DNA of 64,000 nucleotides from an uncultured Eubacterium sp. Lineage in GTDB: Bacteria; Bacillota; Clostridia; Oscillospirales; CAG-272. The stretch lies in the NCBI GenBank assembly GCA_900544285.1, contig UQUT01000003.1:1-64000 (forward strand). The letters are read 5' to 3'. The notes beneath the pieces were generated by a model. It ran no database searches and had not been told where the DNA came from. It saw only the letters and a list, made by a program, of their open reading frames with translations. The position numbers and the translations under genes were made by a program. Positions 36,094 to 45,030 of the stretch are shown piece by piece (position 1 is the stretch's first letter; every line of letters begins with the position of its first letter).

Positions 36094-37509
36094 ATGAAGC
36101 TGAACCTGAAACGAACCTACCTTATCGGATTTGCGTTTTTCGGAATTCTTCTGTTCTGGCAGATCTATGACTCGTGGTGTCCCACGTTTCTGACCGACAT
36201 CTTCGCCCAGAAAATGTACGGTATGACGTCTGCCGCGCTGAAAGCGGGCGACCCCGAAAAAATTCTCAATGTTCAATGGCTCGTCGGCATAATCATGGCT
36301 TGCGACAACCTTGCCGCGCTGATTCTCCTGCCGATTTTCGGAAGTCTCTCGGACAAGACCTCAACGCCGATCGGAAAACGTATGCCTTATATCCTCGTCG
36401 GCACGCTCGTCTCCGCGATCGCCTTCCCGTTCATCCCGCTCTTTTTCCATAAGAACAACGTTGCCGGAATGGTCATAATTATGGCGATTGTGCTTATGTT
36501 TATGATGATGTACAGAAATCCCGCTGTTGCCCTTATGCCGGATATCACCCCCAAGCCCCTCCGCGCAAAGGCAAACGGCATAATCAACATTATGGGCTAT
36601 ATCGGCGGCGCATTTGCAACCGTCCTCGGCATTTTCCTGCCGCTCTCGGATTATATAAACGTTGCGGACAGATCCGACAAGCTCTGGATAATCGAAATTC
36701 CGTTCGTGGTTGCTTCCCTGCTTATGACAATCTCAGCCTTCGTCCTGTTCCTGACAATCAAGGAAAACAAGGTCGTTGAAGAGATGAAAGATCAGTTGGC
36801 AGAGGGTGAACGTGCAGCTGCCATTGCGGACGCCGTAACTGACGACGGAAAAATGTCAAAGAGAAACAGAAACATGCTTCTTGCCATTCTCGGCGCGGAG
36901 GCACTCTGGTTTATGGCAGACAACGCCATAGGCACTTACATCGGAAACTACGTTATCTATTATCTAGACTCGAAATCCAGCGCAACTATGATCCTGACGA
37001 TCATCGGCGGACTTGCGTCCGTTGTCGGCTTTGCGACAGCCGGATATATTGCAGATAAAATCGGCAGAAAATGGACAGTCTCCTCCGGTCTTTCGCTTGC
37101 GTTCGTCGCTATGCTCCTTATGACTTTCGTCAAGCCCGGGACAGAGGTCGTCGGCGAAAACGGCGAAAAGGCATTCCCGATAATACTTTATGCAATCTGG
37201 GTCATCAAGGGCTACGGAATGGCTCTTGTTCACAACTGCTCCTTCCCGATGGTTGTGGAGCTTTGCTCGTCAAAGCAGATCGGAAAGTTCACAGGCTATT
37301 ATTACGCCGCGAGCATGTCCGCTCAGACGCTGACTCCGGTACTCGTCGGACTGATTCTTTTCAGATTCAAGGTCTGGGGTGCGCTTCCGGTATATGCGTC
37401 CGTTCTGCTTGCACTCAGCGCCGCGGTGTTTATACTGCTTGTCAAAAACATAAAAGCAATCAAGCTGGCAAACGCAAAGGGATTGGAGGCGCTCGATGCG
37501 GAAGATTGA
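36094..37509 (+). CDS. MFS transporter, GPH/sugar-carrier-like
   Basis: 471 residues with 12 predicted helices. The opening RTYLIGFAFFGILLFWQIYDS and the intracellular loop GSLSDKTSTPIGKRMPYILVG are typical of the glycoside-pentoside-hexuronide/SLC45-like branch (D-x-x-x-x-x-G-x-R/K-R-P). A second copy of such a loop, AGYIADKIGRKW, is near 330. It is likely a cation-coupled sugar carrier. It overlaps the following GDPD gene by 14 bp. A hairpin AGCCCC/GGGGCT at 36044-36060 lies in its leader. Confidence 0.82.
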   Translation: MKLNLKRTYLIGFAFFGILLFWQIYDSWCPTFLTDIFAQKMYGMTSAALKAGDPEKILNVQWLVGIIMACDNLAALILLPIFGSLSDKTSTPIGKRMPYILVGTLVSAIAFPFIPLFFHKNNVAGMVIIMAIVLMFMMMYRNPAVALMPDITPKPLRAKANGIINIMGYIGGAFATVLGIFLPLSDYINVADRSDKLWIIEIPFVVASLLMTISAFVLFLTIKENKVVEEMKDQLAEGERAAAIADAVTDDGKMSKRNRNMLLAILGAEALWFMADNAIGTYIGNYVIYYLDSKSSATMILTIIGGLASVVGFATAGYIADKIGRKWTVSSGLSLAFVAMLLMTFVKPGTEVVGENGEKAFPIILYAIWVIKGYGMALVHNCSFPMVVELCSSKQIGKFTGYYYAASMSAQTLTPVLVGLILFRFKVWGALPVYASVLLALSAAVFILLVKNIKAIKLANAKGLEALDAED

Positions 37510-38239
37510 TAAAAGCGTTTTCACGCATGTAAACTATGCTCACAGAGGTCTGCACGATATAAAAAACGGAATTCCCGAAAATTCCCTTGCCGCCTTCCGT
37601 CTTTCGGCGGAAGCGGGCTACGGCACGGAATTTGATATTCAGCTTTCAAGGGACGGGCAGGTCGTCGTGTTTCACGACGATGATCTGAAACGCGTCTGCG
37701 ACGTCGACGCCCGTGTGGACTCGCTCGATTATGACGAGCTTAAAAAACTGCGTCTCCTCGGTACGGACGAATATATCCCGCTATTTACCGAGGTGCTTGA
37801 CGTTTTCAGGGGGACGACGGCTCCGCTGATAGTCGAGCTGAAAACCGGTCGCCGCAATGACGAGCTCTGCGACAAAGCGATAAAAATCCTTTCCGGCTTT
37901 GACGGCAACTTCTGCATTGAGTCGTTCAATCCGTTCATAGTCAACCTGTTCCGCAAAAAGGCGCCGCACATTTGTCGCGGTCAGCTTGCGTCGGAGATTT
38001 CGGACTACATTCCGGAGCAGAAAAAAATCGTTGCGTCGCTTTTGTCGTCATGCCGATTTTCCTTTATGAACAAGCCGGACTTCATCGCATACAAAAACGT
38101 GCCGCTTCCGAAGCACGTGAAAAAGCTGATGAAAAAAGGCACTATGCTGTTTACGTGGACGTCACGCACGCCGGACGTCGACCAGAAATATTCGGACGGA
38201 GTGATTTTTGAAAACTACCGTCCGAACCCCAAATATTAA
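37496..38239 (+). CDS. Glycerophosphodiester phosphodiesterase family protein
   Basis: 247 residues, a TIM barrel of the GDPD type. YAHRGLHD (first His), PENSLAAF, TEFDIQLSRDGQVVVFHDDDLKR (two catalytic acids and second His) and LIVELKTG are seen. It has no signal peptide and so acts inside the cell on glycerophosphodiesters, to yield sn-glycerol-3-phosphate and alcohol. It overlaps the MFS gene by 14 bp, which suggests that carrier and enzyme handle linked substrates. Confidence 0.88.
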   Translation: MRKIDKSVFTHVNYAHRGLHDIKNGIPENSLAAFRLSAEAGYGTEFDIQLSRDGQVVVFHDDDLKRVCDVDARVDSLDYDELKKLRLLGTDEYIPLFTEVLDVFRGTTAPLIVELKTGRRNDELCDKAIKILSGFDGNFCIESFNPFIVNLFRKKAPHICRGQLASEISDYIPEQKKIVASLLSSCRFSFMNKPDFIAYKNVPLPKHVKKLMKKGTMLFTWTSRTPDVDQKYSDGVIFENYRPNPKY

Positions 38240-38240
38240 A

Positions 38241-38280
38241 AAAACAGAGTGCCGACGCGCCGCGTCGGCACTCTGTTTTC
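38241..38280 (+). terminator. Bidirectional terminator between convergent genes
   Basis: AAAACAGAGTGCCGACGCG-CC-GCGTCGGCACTCTGTTTT-like palindrome of 17-19 bp stem, between the GDPD gene and the minus-strand amidase gene. Confidence 0.93.
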
Positions 38281-38863
38281 AGTTTTCAAACCCGAAAAAC
38301 GCAAGTATCCCGTTATACATTCCCTGCGCGAAAAGCTCCGGCGAGTTTTTGAGCAGCTCCGCCTCGGACTGCGTTGTGATAAATCCCGTTTCGATAAGCG
38401 TTGCCGGCATTTTGGTCTTTCTCAGAACGTAAAGGCTCGGACGGGCGAAAACTCCCCTGTCCGGAATTCCGGTCGCCTCGCTTATTCCGGATACAATGTC
38501 GACGGCAAGCGGATACGCTGCGGACGAGGTTGAATAAACAAAGCCCTCCGTGCCGGTCGCCGTCGGGATGTCGGAAGCGTTTGCGTGGATTGATATGAAG
38601 TAGTCCGCGCCCCAGTCGTTTGCCGCATTGACCCTTGCCGCAAGCGACGAAGCAACGCTTGTTCCGAGGATTTCATCCGGAGAATTGCGCGAAAGTCTTG
38701 CATTGAACTTCGGATTTGAATTCAGAAGCACCGCCAGTTGCATGCCGACCTCGTAAACGAGATCCTGCTCTCTGTAACCGCTGCCCTCTGCCCCCGCATT
38801 CGGATTTTCGGGGTTGTGCCCCTGATCTATGAATATCTTTATCGCCATTTTGCCCTCCCGCAT
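38279..38863 (-). CDS. N-acetylmuramoyl-L-alanine amidase (Amidase_3)
   Basis: 194 residues. IFIDQGHNPENPNAGA holds the first zinc His, GYREQDLVYEVG the Glu, FISIHANASD the second His and ATLIETGFI the catalytic Glu. No signal peptide is found, so export or a specialised role (as in CwlD, or a prophage-type lysin) is open. The long form starts at 38863, with AAAGGAG 7 bp upstream; an alternative ATG at 38848 follows GGGAGGG. The gene is convergent with GDPD and divergent from rpmH. Confidence 0.88.
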   Translation of the reverse strand: MREGKMAIKIFIDQGHNPENPNAGAEGSGYREQDLVYEVGMQLAVLLNSNPKFNARLSRNSPDEILGTSVASSLAARVNAANDWGADYFISIHANASDIPTATGTEGFVYSTSSAAYPLAVDIVSGISEATGIPDRGVFARPSLYVLRKTKMPATLIETGFITTQSEAELLKNSPELFAQGMYNGILAFFGFEN

Positions 38864-38938
38864 AATATTTTCTCCTTTATGATATTCCCGGACTTCCGCC
38901 GTTGTTACGTAAAAAACATAAAAAACTGCAAATAACTA

Positions 38939-38968
38939 TTGACAAAACACCGCTTTTGCGTGTATAAT
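38939..38968 (+). promoter_or_regulatory. Promoter of the rpmH operon
   Basis: TTGACA (38939-38944), 18 bp, TATAAT (38963-38968), preceded by TG. The transcript leader of about 70 bp contains inverted segments around GGCAATATGCC. No DnaA-box cluster is seen in 38864-39042. Confidence 0.8.
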
Positions 38969-39042
38969 GAGGTTTGTAATTGTGGCAATATGCCTATGAA
39001 GGAAGATTGCCGCTATAATTTCCGCAGAGGAGGTGCAATATA

Positions 39043-39177
39043 ATGCTCAGAACTTATCAGCCCAAGAAAATACAGAGAGAAAAGGAGCACGGCTTCCGCA
39101 AGAGAATGCGTACAGCTAACGGCCGCAAGGTACTCAAGAGAAGACGCGCCAAAGGCAGAGCTCGCCTTTCATATTGA
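39043..39177 (+). CDS. rpmH: 50S ribosomal protein L34
   Basis: 44 residues, too short for most gene callers. MLRTYQPKKIQREKEHGFRK is the usual L34 opening, followed by RMRTANGRKVLKRRRAKGRA and the closing LSY. The ATG at 39043 has GAGGAGG. L34 sits at the start of the rpmH-rnpA-yidD-yidC-jag-mnmE operon, conserved across bacteria near the origin. Confidence 0.97.
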   Translation: MLRTYQPKKIQREKEHGFRKRMRTANGRKVLKRRRAKGRARLSY

Positions 39178-39192
39178 TCTGTAAATCAGCAA

Positions 39193-39228
39193 AAAGCCTG
39201 TGGCTTGACATAGGCTTTAATTTTTTAG
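39193..39228 (+). terminator. Attenuator-like hairpin between rpmH and rnpA
   Basis: AAAGCCT/AGGCTTT stem (7 bp) with a 12-nt loop, then AATTTTTT. It may partly terminate transcription after L34, giving more L34 than RnpA. Confidence 0.6.
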
Positions 39229-39262
39229 CGGGACTTTTTCCGCTTCGCACTCGGAGGTTTAT

Positions 39263-39652
39263 GTGAAAGCCACGGCAATTTCCGAAAATCACCTTTATAA
39301 AAAGGTATATGTCAAAGGTCAGAAGGCTTTTGGCAGACATATCGTGGTATATGTATTGACCGATTACCACGCTGCGCGGCTCGCCCGTGCAAACCCGCTC
39401 AAAAAGAAAATAAACCGCCTCGGACTTGCGGTTTCAAAGAAACTCGGAGGAGCGGTCACGCGGTCACGCATAAAGCGCATTATCCGCGCTGCGTACCGCC
39501 GTCTTGAAACGGAAAACGAAATCAGAAAGGGCTTCCTCGTTGTTATAGCGGCAAAGCAGTCGGCAGCCGGTGTAAAGTCGACCGATATCTATTCCGACTT
39601 GCTCTATACCTTCGGAAAGCTGAAAATGATTTGCAGCGGTGAGCAGAAATGA
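39263..39652 (+). CDS. rnpA: Ribonuclease P protein component
   Basis: 129 residues. The RNR-type signature is LGGAVTRSRIKRIIRAAYR; GLAVSKKLG precedes it. It helps the RNase P RNA mature tRNA 5' ends. The start is GTG 39263, with GGAGG 5 bp upstream; an ATG at 39261 is out of frame. It overlaps yidD by 4 bp. Confidence 0.95.
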   Translation: MKATAISENHLYKKVYVKGQKAFGRHIVVYVLTDYHAARLARANPLKKKINRLGLAVSKKLGGAVTRSRIKRIIRAAYRRLETENEIRKGFLVVIAAKQSAAGVKSTDIYSDLLYTFGKLKMICSGEQK

Positions 39653-39915
39653 GGCACATCGGTATTTTCTTCGTCAGACTCTACCAGAAGCTCATTTCCC
39701 CGCTCAAACCGCCATGTTGCCGTTTTTCGCCAACCTGTTCGCAATACGCAATCGAGGCGTTCCGCGAATGGGGCTTTATATGCGGTTTGGGTCTTACGAT
39801 TTGGCGCATTATCCGTTGCAACCCTTTCAGTCGCGGCGGGTATGACCCCGTGCCAAAAAGAAAACGGAAAAACAATGACCGGAACACGCAGTCTAAATCA
39901 GAGGAGAATTTTTAA
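39649..39915 (+). CDS. yidD: Membrane protein insertion efficiency factor YidD
   Basis: 88 residues. The family core is LYQKLISPLKPPCCRFSPTC, followed by SQYAIEAFREWG and NPFSRGGYDPVP, with three Cys in the short amphipathic protein. It assists YidC at the membrane. It overlaps rnpA (ATGA) and yidC (TAATG). Confidence 0.95.
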   Translation: MRHIGIFFVRLYQKLISPLKPPCCRFSPTCSQYAIEAFREWGFICGLGLTIWRIIRCNPFSRGGYDPVPKRKRKNNDRNTQSKSEENF

Positions 39916-41126
39916 TGTACAAATTTTTTGGAACGATACTCGGCTTTTTCTCGAATATCTGCGGCGGTAGTTATCTTCTCGGACTTCTCCTGTTCGCGCT
40001 GATGATCAAAATCATCCTTCTGCCGTTCGGTATAAAGCAGCAAAAGAACTCTGTCCGTCAGGCTAAAATGCGCCCGAAGGAAGAGGCGATAAGAAGAAAG
40101 TACAAAGGCAGAAACGATCAGAAAACTCAGCAGAAAATGCAGCAGGAAATAATGGAAATGTATCAGGCTGAGGGCTATAACCCCGCAGGCGGTTGCCTTC
40201 CCATGCTCGTCCAGCTTGTTATAATAATGCTGCTCTATCAGGTAATTATTTATCCGCTCCGTTACGTTGTCGGAATGGATGCATCTCTTGTAAGTGCGCT
40301 CAATGCTTTCTCGACGGCAAGCGTCGAAAACGGCGGACTCGGAATAGTATTTTCGGGAAGATATACGGAGATCTCCCTTCTCGGCGAACTTTCAAAGCTC
40401 AGCGGCGACGCGCTCACGTCATTTACAGACGGTTTCAAGACATTTATTGAAGGCTCGGCAGACTATCAGGCAAACGCCGCAACCCTTATGACAGGATTCA
40501 GCGCGGCAATTGAAAAAGGACTTCCCAACTTCGACCTTTTCGGGATGCAGAACTTTCTTGCAGACGTTCCGAGCTTCAAAACAGCGTTCAAATCCCTTGC
40601 GGGATTTATGCTTTTCCTCGTTCCGATCCTCAACTTCGGGGTATCGTTCGCTTCGGGAAAGCTGACAAGAAAATTCACATATCAGCCCATGCAGCAGAGC
40701 CAGCAGGCAAACCCCACGATGAAAATGATGGAGTGGTTCGGTCCGCTCATGTCTCTCTGGATCGCGTTCATCGCTCCCGCGGCACTCGGTATTTACTGGA
40801 TTTTCAATACAATACTCGGCGTTCTCCAGCAGTTCATTCTTTATAAGGCAATGCCCGTTCCGGTATGCACGGAAGAGGACGTCAAGGCGGCAATTGCAGA
40901 GCTCAAGGGCAAGGGCGCCTATGAAAAAGAAGTTGAAGACGTCAGCTCCGCCCGCTCTCCTTATCTTGAAGATTTCGATGATGAGGACGACGCGGCAGTT
41001 TCCGGGGACGACGATGACGATGAAAACGATATGATGGAAAACCGTCCGTCGATAGTAGAGCCCGCAAAGCCCAAGGACAGCGGCTCCGACAAGAAGAAGG
41101 ACAAGAAAAACAACAAATACGAATAA
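39915..41126 (+). CDS. yidC: Membrane protein insertase YidC/Oxa1
   Basis: 403 residues, longer than the roughly 260-residue Gram-positive YidC. The first helix is followed by a conserved charged loop (RQAKMRPKEEAIRRKYKG) and NPAGGCLPMLVQLVIIMLLY. Between residues of about 120 and 215 an extra soluble segment is inserted, then helices with PLMSLWIAFIAPAALGIYW. The C-terminus is very acidic then basic (DDEDDAAVSGDDDDDENDMM, KKKDKKNNK), perhaps for ribosome binding. It inserts membrane proteins alone or with Sec. No lipoprotein signal is evident. Confidence 0.93.
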   Translation: MYKFFGTILGFFSNICGGSYLLGLLLFALMIKIILLPFGIKQQKNSVRQAKMRPKEEAIRRKYKGRNDQKTQQKMQQEIMEMYQAEGYNPAGGCLPMLVQLVIIMLLYQVIIYPLRYVVGMDASLVSALNAFSTASVENGGLGIVFSGRYTEISLLGELSKLSGDALTSFTDGFKTFIEGSADYQANAATLMTGFSAAIEKGLPNFDLFGMQNFLADVPSFKTAFKSLAGFMLFLVPILNFGVSFASGKLTRKFTYQPMQQSQQANPTMKMMEWFGPLMSLWIAFIAPAALGIYWIFNTILGVLQQFILYKAMPVPVCTEEDVKAAIAELKGKGAYEKEVEDVSSARSPYLEDFDDEDDAAVSGDDDDDENDMMENRPSIVEPAKPKDSGSDKKKDKKNNKYE

Positions 41127-41164
41127 TCAAACCACTCACTTACAAAAAGGAACAGAATCACAAA

Positions 41165-42073
41165 ATGAAAAAAGAAGTAACGGTTCAGGCAAAGACCGTT
41201 GAGGAAGCTGTCCGCAATGGCGCGGCAGAACTCGGCACGGACGAGAGCGGCGTCACATATGAAGTAATCGAGGAGCCGAAGAAAGGCTTTCTCGGCATGG
41301 GCAGCGCTCCCGCAACGGTAAAAGTCATATATGTATTCAAGCCCCTTGAGGCGGCAAGAAACTTCGCTCAGACGCTCATAAAAGACCTCTGCCTTGATGC
41401 GGAAGTCGTAATTCATGACGACGGAAACGGCGAAGCCCTCATGGAAATCACGGGAGCAGACGCAGGCGTGCTCATCGGTCACCACGGCGACACGCTCGAC
41501 GCATTCCAGTATCTTGTCAACCTCGCGGCAAACAAAAAAGAGTCCGACGAGCGCAAATATACGCGCATATCGGTCGATATTGAAAATTACAGAGAGAAAA
41601 GAGAGCAGACGCTTCGCGCCCTTGCGGACAGAATGGCGCAGAAGGTCAAAAAGACCGGCAGAAGCGTAACTCTCGAGCCTATGAACGCATATGAGCGCAG
41701 AATCATTCATGCTCAGGTTCAGGGCATTGCAGGCGTTTCAACGAACTCCGTCGGAGCCGAAGGAAACAGACGCGTAGTCATCTATATTGAAGGCACGGAA
41801 AAGCCCACGGAAGAAAACGCGCCCAAGTTTGAGACACCGAGCAGAGATAATGACAGAAGAGACCGCAGAAACGGCGGAAATCGCAAAGGCAGCAAAGGCG
41901 GCAAAAAGTCCTCCTCCGATCGCACCTCAGCTCCCCGCGACGCAGAAAGACCTGTTTACAAGCGTCCCGCGGACAAGCCCCGTCCCCAGCCCAGAAAAAT
42001 CGAAAAGGCAAAGGATCTCGACGCTTATTTTGCAAAGCTGAAAGAATTTTCAAGCAACAATCCTCAGTCATAA
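41165..42073 (+). CDS. jag: Jag/KhpB (EloR) RNA-binding protein
   Basis: 302 residues: an N-terminal Jag domain with VEEAVRNGAAELG, a KH domain (ITGADAGVLIGHHGDTLDAF) and an R3H domain (LEPMNAYERRIIHAQVQG). The tail is basic, rich in K/R/G/S, and disordered. With KhpA it regulates cell elongation and RNA. It is the constant neighbour of yidC. A hairpin terminator follows before mnmE. Confidence 0.93.
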   Translation: MKKEVTVQAKTVEEAVRNGAAELGTDESGVTYEVIEEPKKGFLGMGSAPATVKVIYVFKPLEAARNFAQTLIKDLCLDAEVVIHDDGNGEALMEITGADAGVLIGHHGDTLDAFQYLVNLAANKKESDERKYTRISVDIENYREKREQTLRALADRMAQKVKKTGRSVTLEPMNAYERRIIHAQVQGIAGVSTNSVGAEGNRRVVIYIEGTEKPTEENAPKFETPSRDNDRRDRRNGGNRKGSKGGKKSSSDRTSAPRDAERPVYKRPADKPRPQPRKIEKAKDLDAYFAKLKEFSSNNPQS

Positions 42074-42078
42074 CAAGT

Positions 42079-42108
42079 CAAAACGAGGCGGATATTCCGC
42101 CTCGTTTT
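42079..42108 (+). terminator. Terminator between jag and mnmE
   Basis: AAAACGAGGCGGA-TAT-TCCGCCTCGTTTT. Symmetrical; short U-tract, so partial read-through into mnmE is likely. Confidence 0.85.
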
Positions 42109-42125
42109 CAAAATAGGAGAGAATT

Positions 42126-43520
42126 ATGTATTCCATGTTTTCGTCATCAATCGCCGCAATATCGACACCGAAAGGCAGCGGCGGCATTGCCGTTATACGC
42201 ATATCCGGAAAGGACTCAATCGCAATAGCAGACAGGTTTGTCCGCCTTTACGGCAAAAAAGCAGTATCCGAAATGGAGGCGAATACTGCGCTTCCCTGCC
42301 GCATAACCGATGAAAATGGCGATACCATCGACACCGCTGTCGTGACCGTGTTCCGCGCGCCGAGATCATTTACGGGAGAGGACACAGTTGAGATAAGCTG
42401 TCACGGAGGAATTATCGTGTCCGGCGACGTGCTCGGACGTGCGCTTGAATGCGGAGCCGTTCCCGCGGGGCCGGGAGAGTTCACCCGCCGCGCTTTTTCC
42501 GCGGGAAAGCTGTCACTTTCACAAGCGGAAGCAATAGGCGAGGTGATAAGCGCGAAAAGCCGCGCCGCGCTCAGGCTTTCAAGGGCAAACGTCGACGGAA
42601 AGCTGGCAAAGGGTATAGACGAAATATACGGCGACATAAAGACCGCGCTCTCCGCCGTATACGCTGAGACAGACTTTCCGGACGAAGGGCTTTCCCCCGT
42701 CTCACCCGAAGAAATGAGGGAAACCATTATAAGCGTTATGAAAAAGCTCGACGCGCTGAAAAGTTCATATAAAACAGGGCATGCCGTTGTCGAAGGAATA
42801 CAGACGGTGCTCTGCGGAAAGCCAAACACGGGCAAGTCAACCCTGCTCAACCTCCTTTGCGAAGAGGAACGGGCAATCGTAACTGATATCGCCGGCACAA
42901 CCCGTGATATTATCACAGAGCAGGTCACCTGCGGCGACGCAACTCTTCTCATTTCGGACACGGCAGGCATACGGGACACCAGCGATAAAATTGAAGCTGT
43001 CGGAGTTGACCGTGCGCTTGAAAAGCTCAGCGGAGCAGAGCTTATTATTTCTGTCTTTGACGCATCAAAACCGCTCGACGAAGACGACATACGCGTAATT
43101 TCCGCAGTTGAGAAGCAACACGACTGCGGCGCGGTTGCCGTTGCGGTTCTGAATAAATCCGATCTCGGCACAGCAGTTTCGGAAAAGGATTTCGGAGCAG
43201 CATTTGACAAGGTTGTCGTTCTTTCCGCAAAAGATAAAGCCTGCCGCGACATTATCGCGGGCGCAATAAACGATCTTTTCATCAGCGGAAGCATCGGCGC
43301 CGGCGAAAATGCGATAATTACAAATGCACGTCAATATGCGAAAGTCTGTCAGGCTTATGAAAACGTATCCGACGCGCTCTCCGTGCTTGATGTGCTCGGC
43401 ACCGAAATCGCCGGAACGGAGCTTGAAAGCGCAATGGGTGCGCTCGGCGAGCTTGACGGCAGACGGGTCGGCATTGAGATAGTCGACGATATCTTCTCAA
43501 AATTCTGTGTGGGTAAATAA
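42126..43520 (+). CDS. mnmE: tRNA modification GTPase MnmE
   Basis: 464 residues. The N-terminal THF-binding domain has AAISTPKGSGGIAVIRISG; the G domain has GKPNTGKSTLL (about 232) and DTAGIRDT; and the C-terminal Cys motif FCVGK closes the helical domain. With MnmG it installs cmnm5 on U34 of tRNAs. The usual partner mnmG is not downstream; birA is. ATG at 42126 has GGAGAG. Confidence 0.96.
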   Translation: MYSMFSSSIAAISTPKGSGGIAVIRISGKDSIAIADRFVRLYGKKAVSEMEANTALPCRITDENGDTIDTAVVTVFRAPRSFTGEDTVEISCHGGIIVSGDVLGRALECGAVPAGPGEFTRRAFSAGKLSLSQAEAIGEVISAKSRAALRLSRANVDGKLAKGIDEIYGDIKTALSAVYAETDFPDEGLSPVSPEEMRETIISVMKKLDALKSSYKTGHAVVEGIQTVLCGKPNTGKSTLLNLLCEEERAIVTDIAGTTRDIITEQVTCGDATLLISDTAGIRDTSDKIEAVGVDRALEKLSGAELIISVFDASKPLDEDDIRVISAVEKQHDCGAVAVAVLNKSDLGTAVSEKDFGAAFDKVVVLSAKDKACRDIIAGAINDLFISGSIGAGENAIITNARQYAKVCQAYENVSDALSVLDVLGTEIAGTELESAMGALGELDGRRVGIEIVDDIFSKFCVGK

Positions 43521-43521
43521 A

Positions 43522-44256
43522 ATGAGTTATCCGGATAAAGCATATATCGAAAAACTGACAGGAGCAACCGTCATACCGCTTGAAACAACGGAGTCGACAA
43601 ACGATCTTGCGAAAAAAGCCGCACTCGAAGGCGCGTCGGACGGAACCGTATACATTGCAAAAGTGCAGACAGGCGGTCACGGCAGAGGCGAGCATACGTT
43701 TTTTTGTTATGACGGGGGACTGTATCTAAGTATCGTAATTCGCGACGCTTCCCTGCCGGCGGAGCTTATCACAAGTGCTGCCGCGGCAGCGGTATGCCGC
43801 GCTGTCCGCGCGGCTGCCTGTGCGCCGGTGCTGATAAAATGGGTAAACGACCTATACCTCGGCGATAAAAAGGTCTGCGGAATACTCGCCCTGCGCACAG
43901 GGGACGCATACGTCGTCGGAATAGGAATAAACGTAAAAGAAGTATCCTTCCCCGACGACCTGCGTCAGACCGCCGCCGCCCTTTGCTCGGATATCGATCT
44001 GAATATCCTTGCGGCAGAGATCATAGTCGGGCTCCGCCTCGCCGTAAACGAACCCGTAAAAAGCATAATTGAATATTGCTCAAAATACAGCTATACGCTC
44101 GGAAAAGAAGTTACGTATATAAAAAACGGTAAAAGCTTTATAGGCACAGCGGAAAAACTTCTGCGGGACGGCTCGCTTTTCGTGCGTTTCGCCTGCGGCG
44201 GAGTTGACGTTCTCTCTTCCGGCGAAATTTCCGTAAAAACATTAAAAAAGTCTTGA
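43522..44256 (+). CDS. birA: Biotin-[acetyl-CoA-carboxylase] ligase, class I (no DNA-binding domain)
   Basis: 244 residues. ETTESTNDLAKKAA is the opening of the ligase fold, QTGGHGRGEHTFF the biotinyl-AMP loop, IKWVNDLYLGDKKVCGIL the biotin site, and GIGINV the next strand. There is no N-terminal HTH, so it cannot act as the biotin operon repressor as BirA of class II does. It loads biotin on carboxylases. The ATG is 1 bp after the mnmE stop codon, so the two are cotranscribed. Confidence 0.92.
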   Translation: MSYPDKAYIEKLTGATVIPLETTESTNDLAKKAALEGASDGTVYIAKVQTGGHGRGEHTFFCYDGGLYLSIVIRDASLPAELITSAAAAAVCRAVRAAACAPVLIKWVNDLYLGDKKVCGILALRTGDAYVVGIGINVKEVSFPDDLRQTAAALCSDIDLNILAAEIIVGLRLAVNEPVKSIIEYCSKYSYTLGKEVTYIKNGKSFIGTAEKLLRDGSLFVRFACGGVDVLSSGEISVKTLKKS

Positions 44257-44281
44257 CAAATATTTATATTTATGATATCAT
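44253..44281 (+). promoter_or_regulatory. Promoter of rplJ-rplL
   Basis: TTGACA (44253-44258), 17 bp, TATCAT (44276-44281). The -35 box overlaps the end of birA. Confidence 0.8.
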
Positions 44282-44287
44282 AGTCAA

Positions 44288-44399
44288 GCGATCCTAAGAC
44301 AGCAGGTTTTGTAAAAGCTGAGCTTCCCTGCCGAGGAAAGATTATAAAATGCTTTTTATGTCTTTTCCGTAATCTTTGGATGGCGGAAAAGATTTTTTA
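44288..44399 (+). promoter_or_regulatory. Ribosomal protein L10 leader with attenuator
   Basis: GACAGCAGG ... CCCTGCCGAGGA is the kinked L10(L12)4-binding core of the Firmicute L10 leader. It is followed by an alternative pairing AAAGATTA/TAATCTTT and by a terminator stem TCTTTTCCG/CGGAAAAGA (44361-44392) with a TTTTTT tail. When L10 is in excess it is expected to bind the leader and favour termination. The mechanism is known for the family; this copy is read from sequence only. Confidence 0.88.
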
Positions 44400-44462
44400 T
44401 TCCCGTTTTTCGGGTAAAAAGCTTGGCTTACTTTACTTATACCGAAAGGAGTGAAATAACTT

Positions 44463-44972
44463 ATGCCAAGTGCAAGCGTTCTTGAATCCAAGAAGAAAAT
44501 TGTTTCGGACCTTACCGAAAGAATGAAAAATGCGGTTGCAGGTGTTATCGTCAGCTATCAGGGTATCACTGTTGAAGACGACACCGCTCTTCGTGCTGAA
44601 CTCAGAAAGTCAGGCGTTGAGTATTCCGTAATTAAGAACACACTTACAAAGAGAGCTTGTGAAGCCGTCGGTTTTGACGCACTCACGGAAACTCTCGAAG
44701 GAATGACAGCAGTTGCAACTTGCGACAGCGATCCCGTTGCAGCAGCTAAGATCCTCAAAAAGTACGCTGACAAAGTCGACACCTTTGAAATCAAAGCAGG
44801 CTTTGTTGACGGCGAAACTCTTGACAAAGCAGGAGTTGAAGAGCTTGCCGCTCTGCCCTCAAAGGAGCAGCTCATCGCAAAGATGCTCGGCAGCTTGCAG
44901 TCCTCGCTTTATGGTCTTGCTTATGTTCTTCAGGCTTATGTTGATAAGCAGAACGAAGAAACAGCAGCCTAA
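44463..44972 (+). CDS. rplJ: 50S ribosomal protein L10
   Basis: 169 residues, standard length, with KIVSDLTERMKNAVAGVIVSYQGI at the N-terminal rRNA-binding domain (first part KIVSDLTERMKNA) and EFAK-like helical tail that carries L7/L12 dimers. The start has AAAGGAG. It is followed by rplL, 58 bp later. The L10 leader upstream provides feedback control. Confidence 0.97.
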   Translation: MPSASVLESKKKIVSDLTERMKNAVAGVIVSYQGITVEDDTALRAELRKSGVEYSVIKNTLTKRACEAVGFDALTETLEGMTAVATCDSDPVAAAKILKKYADKVDTFEIKAGFVDGETLDKAGVEELAALPSKEQLIAKMLGSLQSSLYGLAYVLQAYVDKQNEETAA

Positions 44973-45030
44973 AGCCATTTAATCAAAACAAAAAACTAAT
45001 TTCAAAAAATTTAATTGGAGGAAAATTATC

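Noticed and set aside
38864..39042. Replication origin beside rpmH
   Set aside because: rpmH often neighbours dnaA and oriC, but no DnaA-box cluster, AT-rich unwinding region or dnaA/dnaN gene is visible here.
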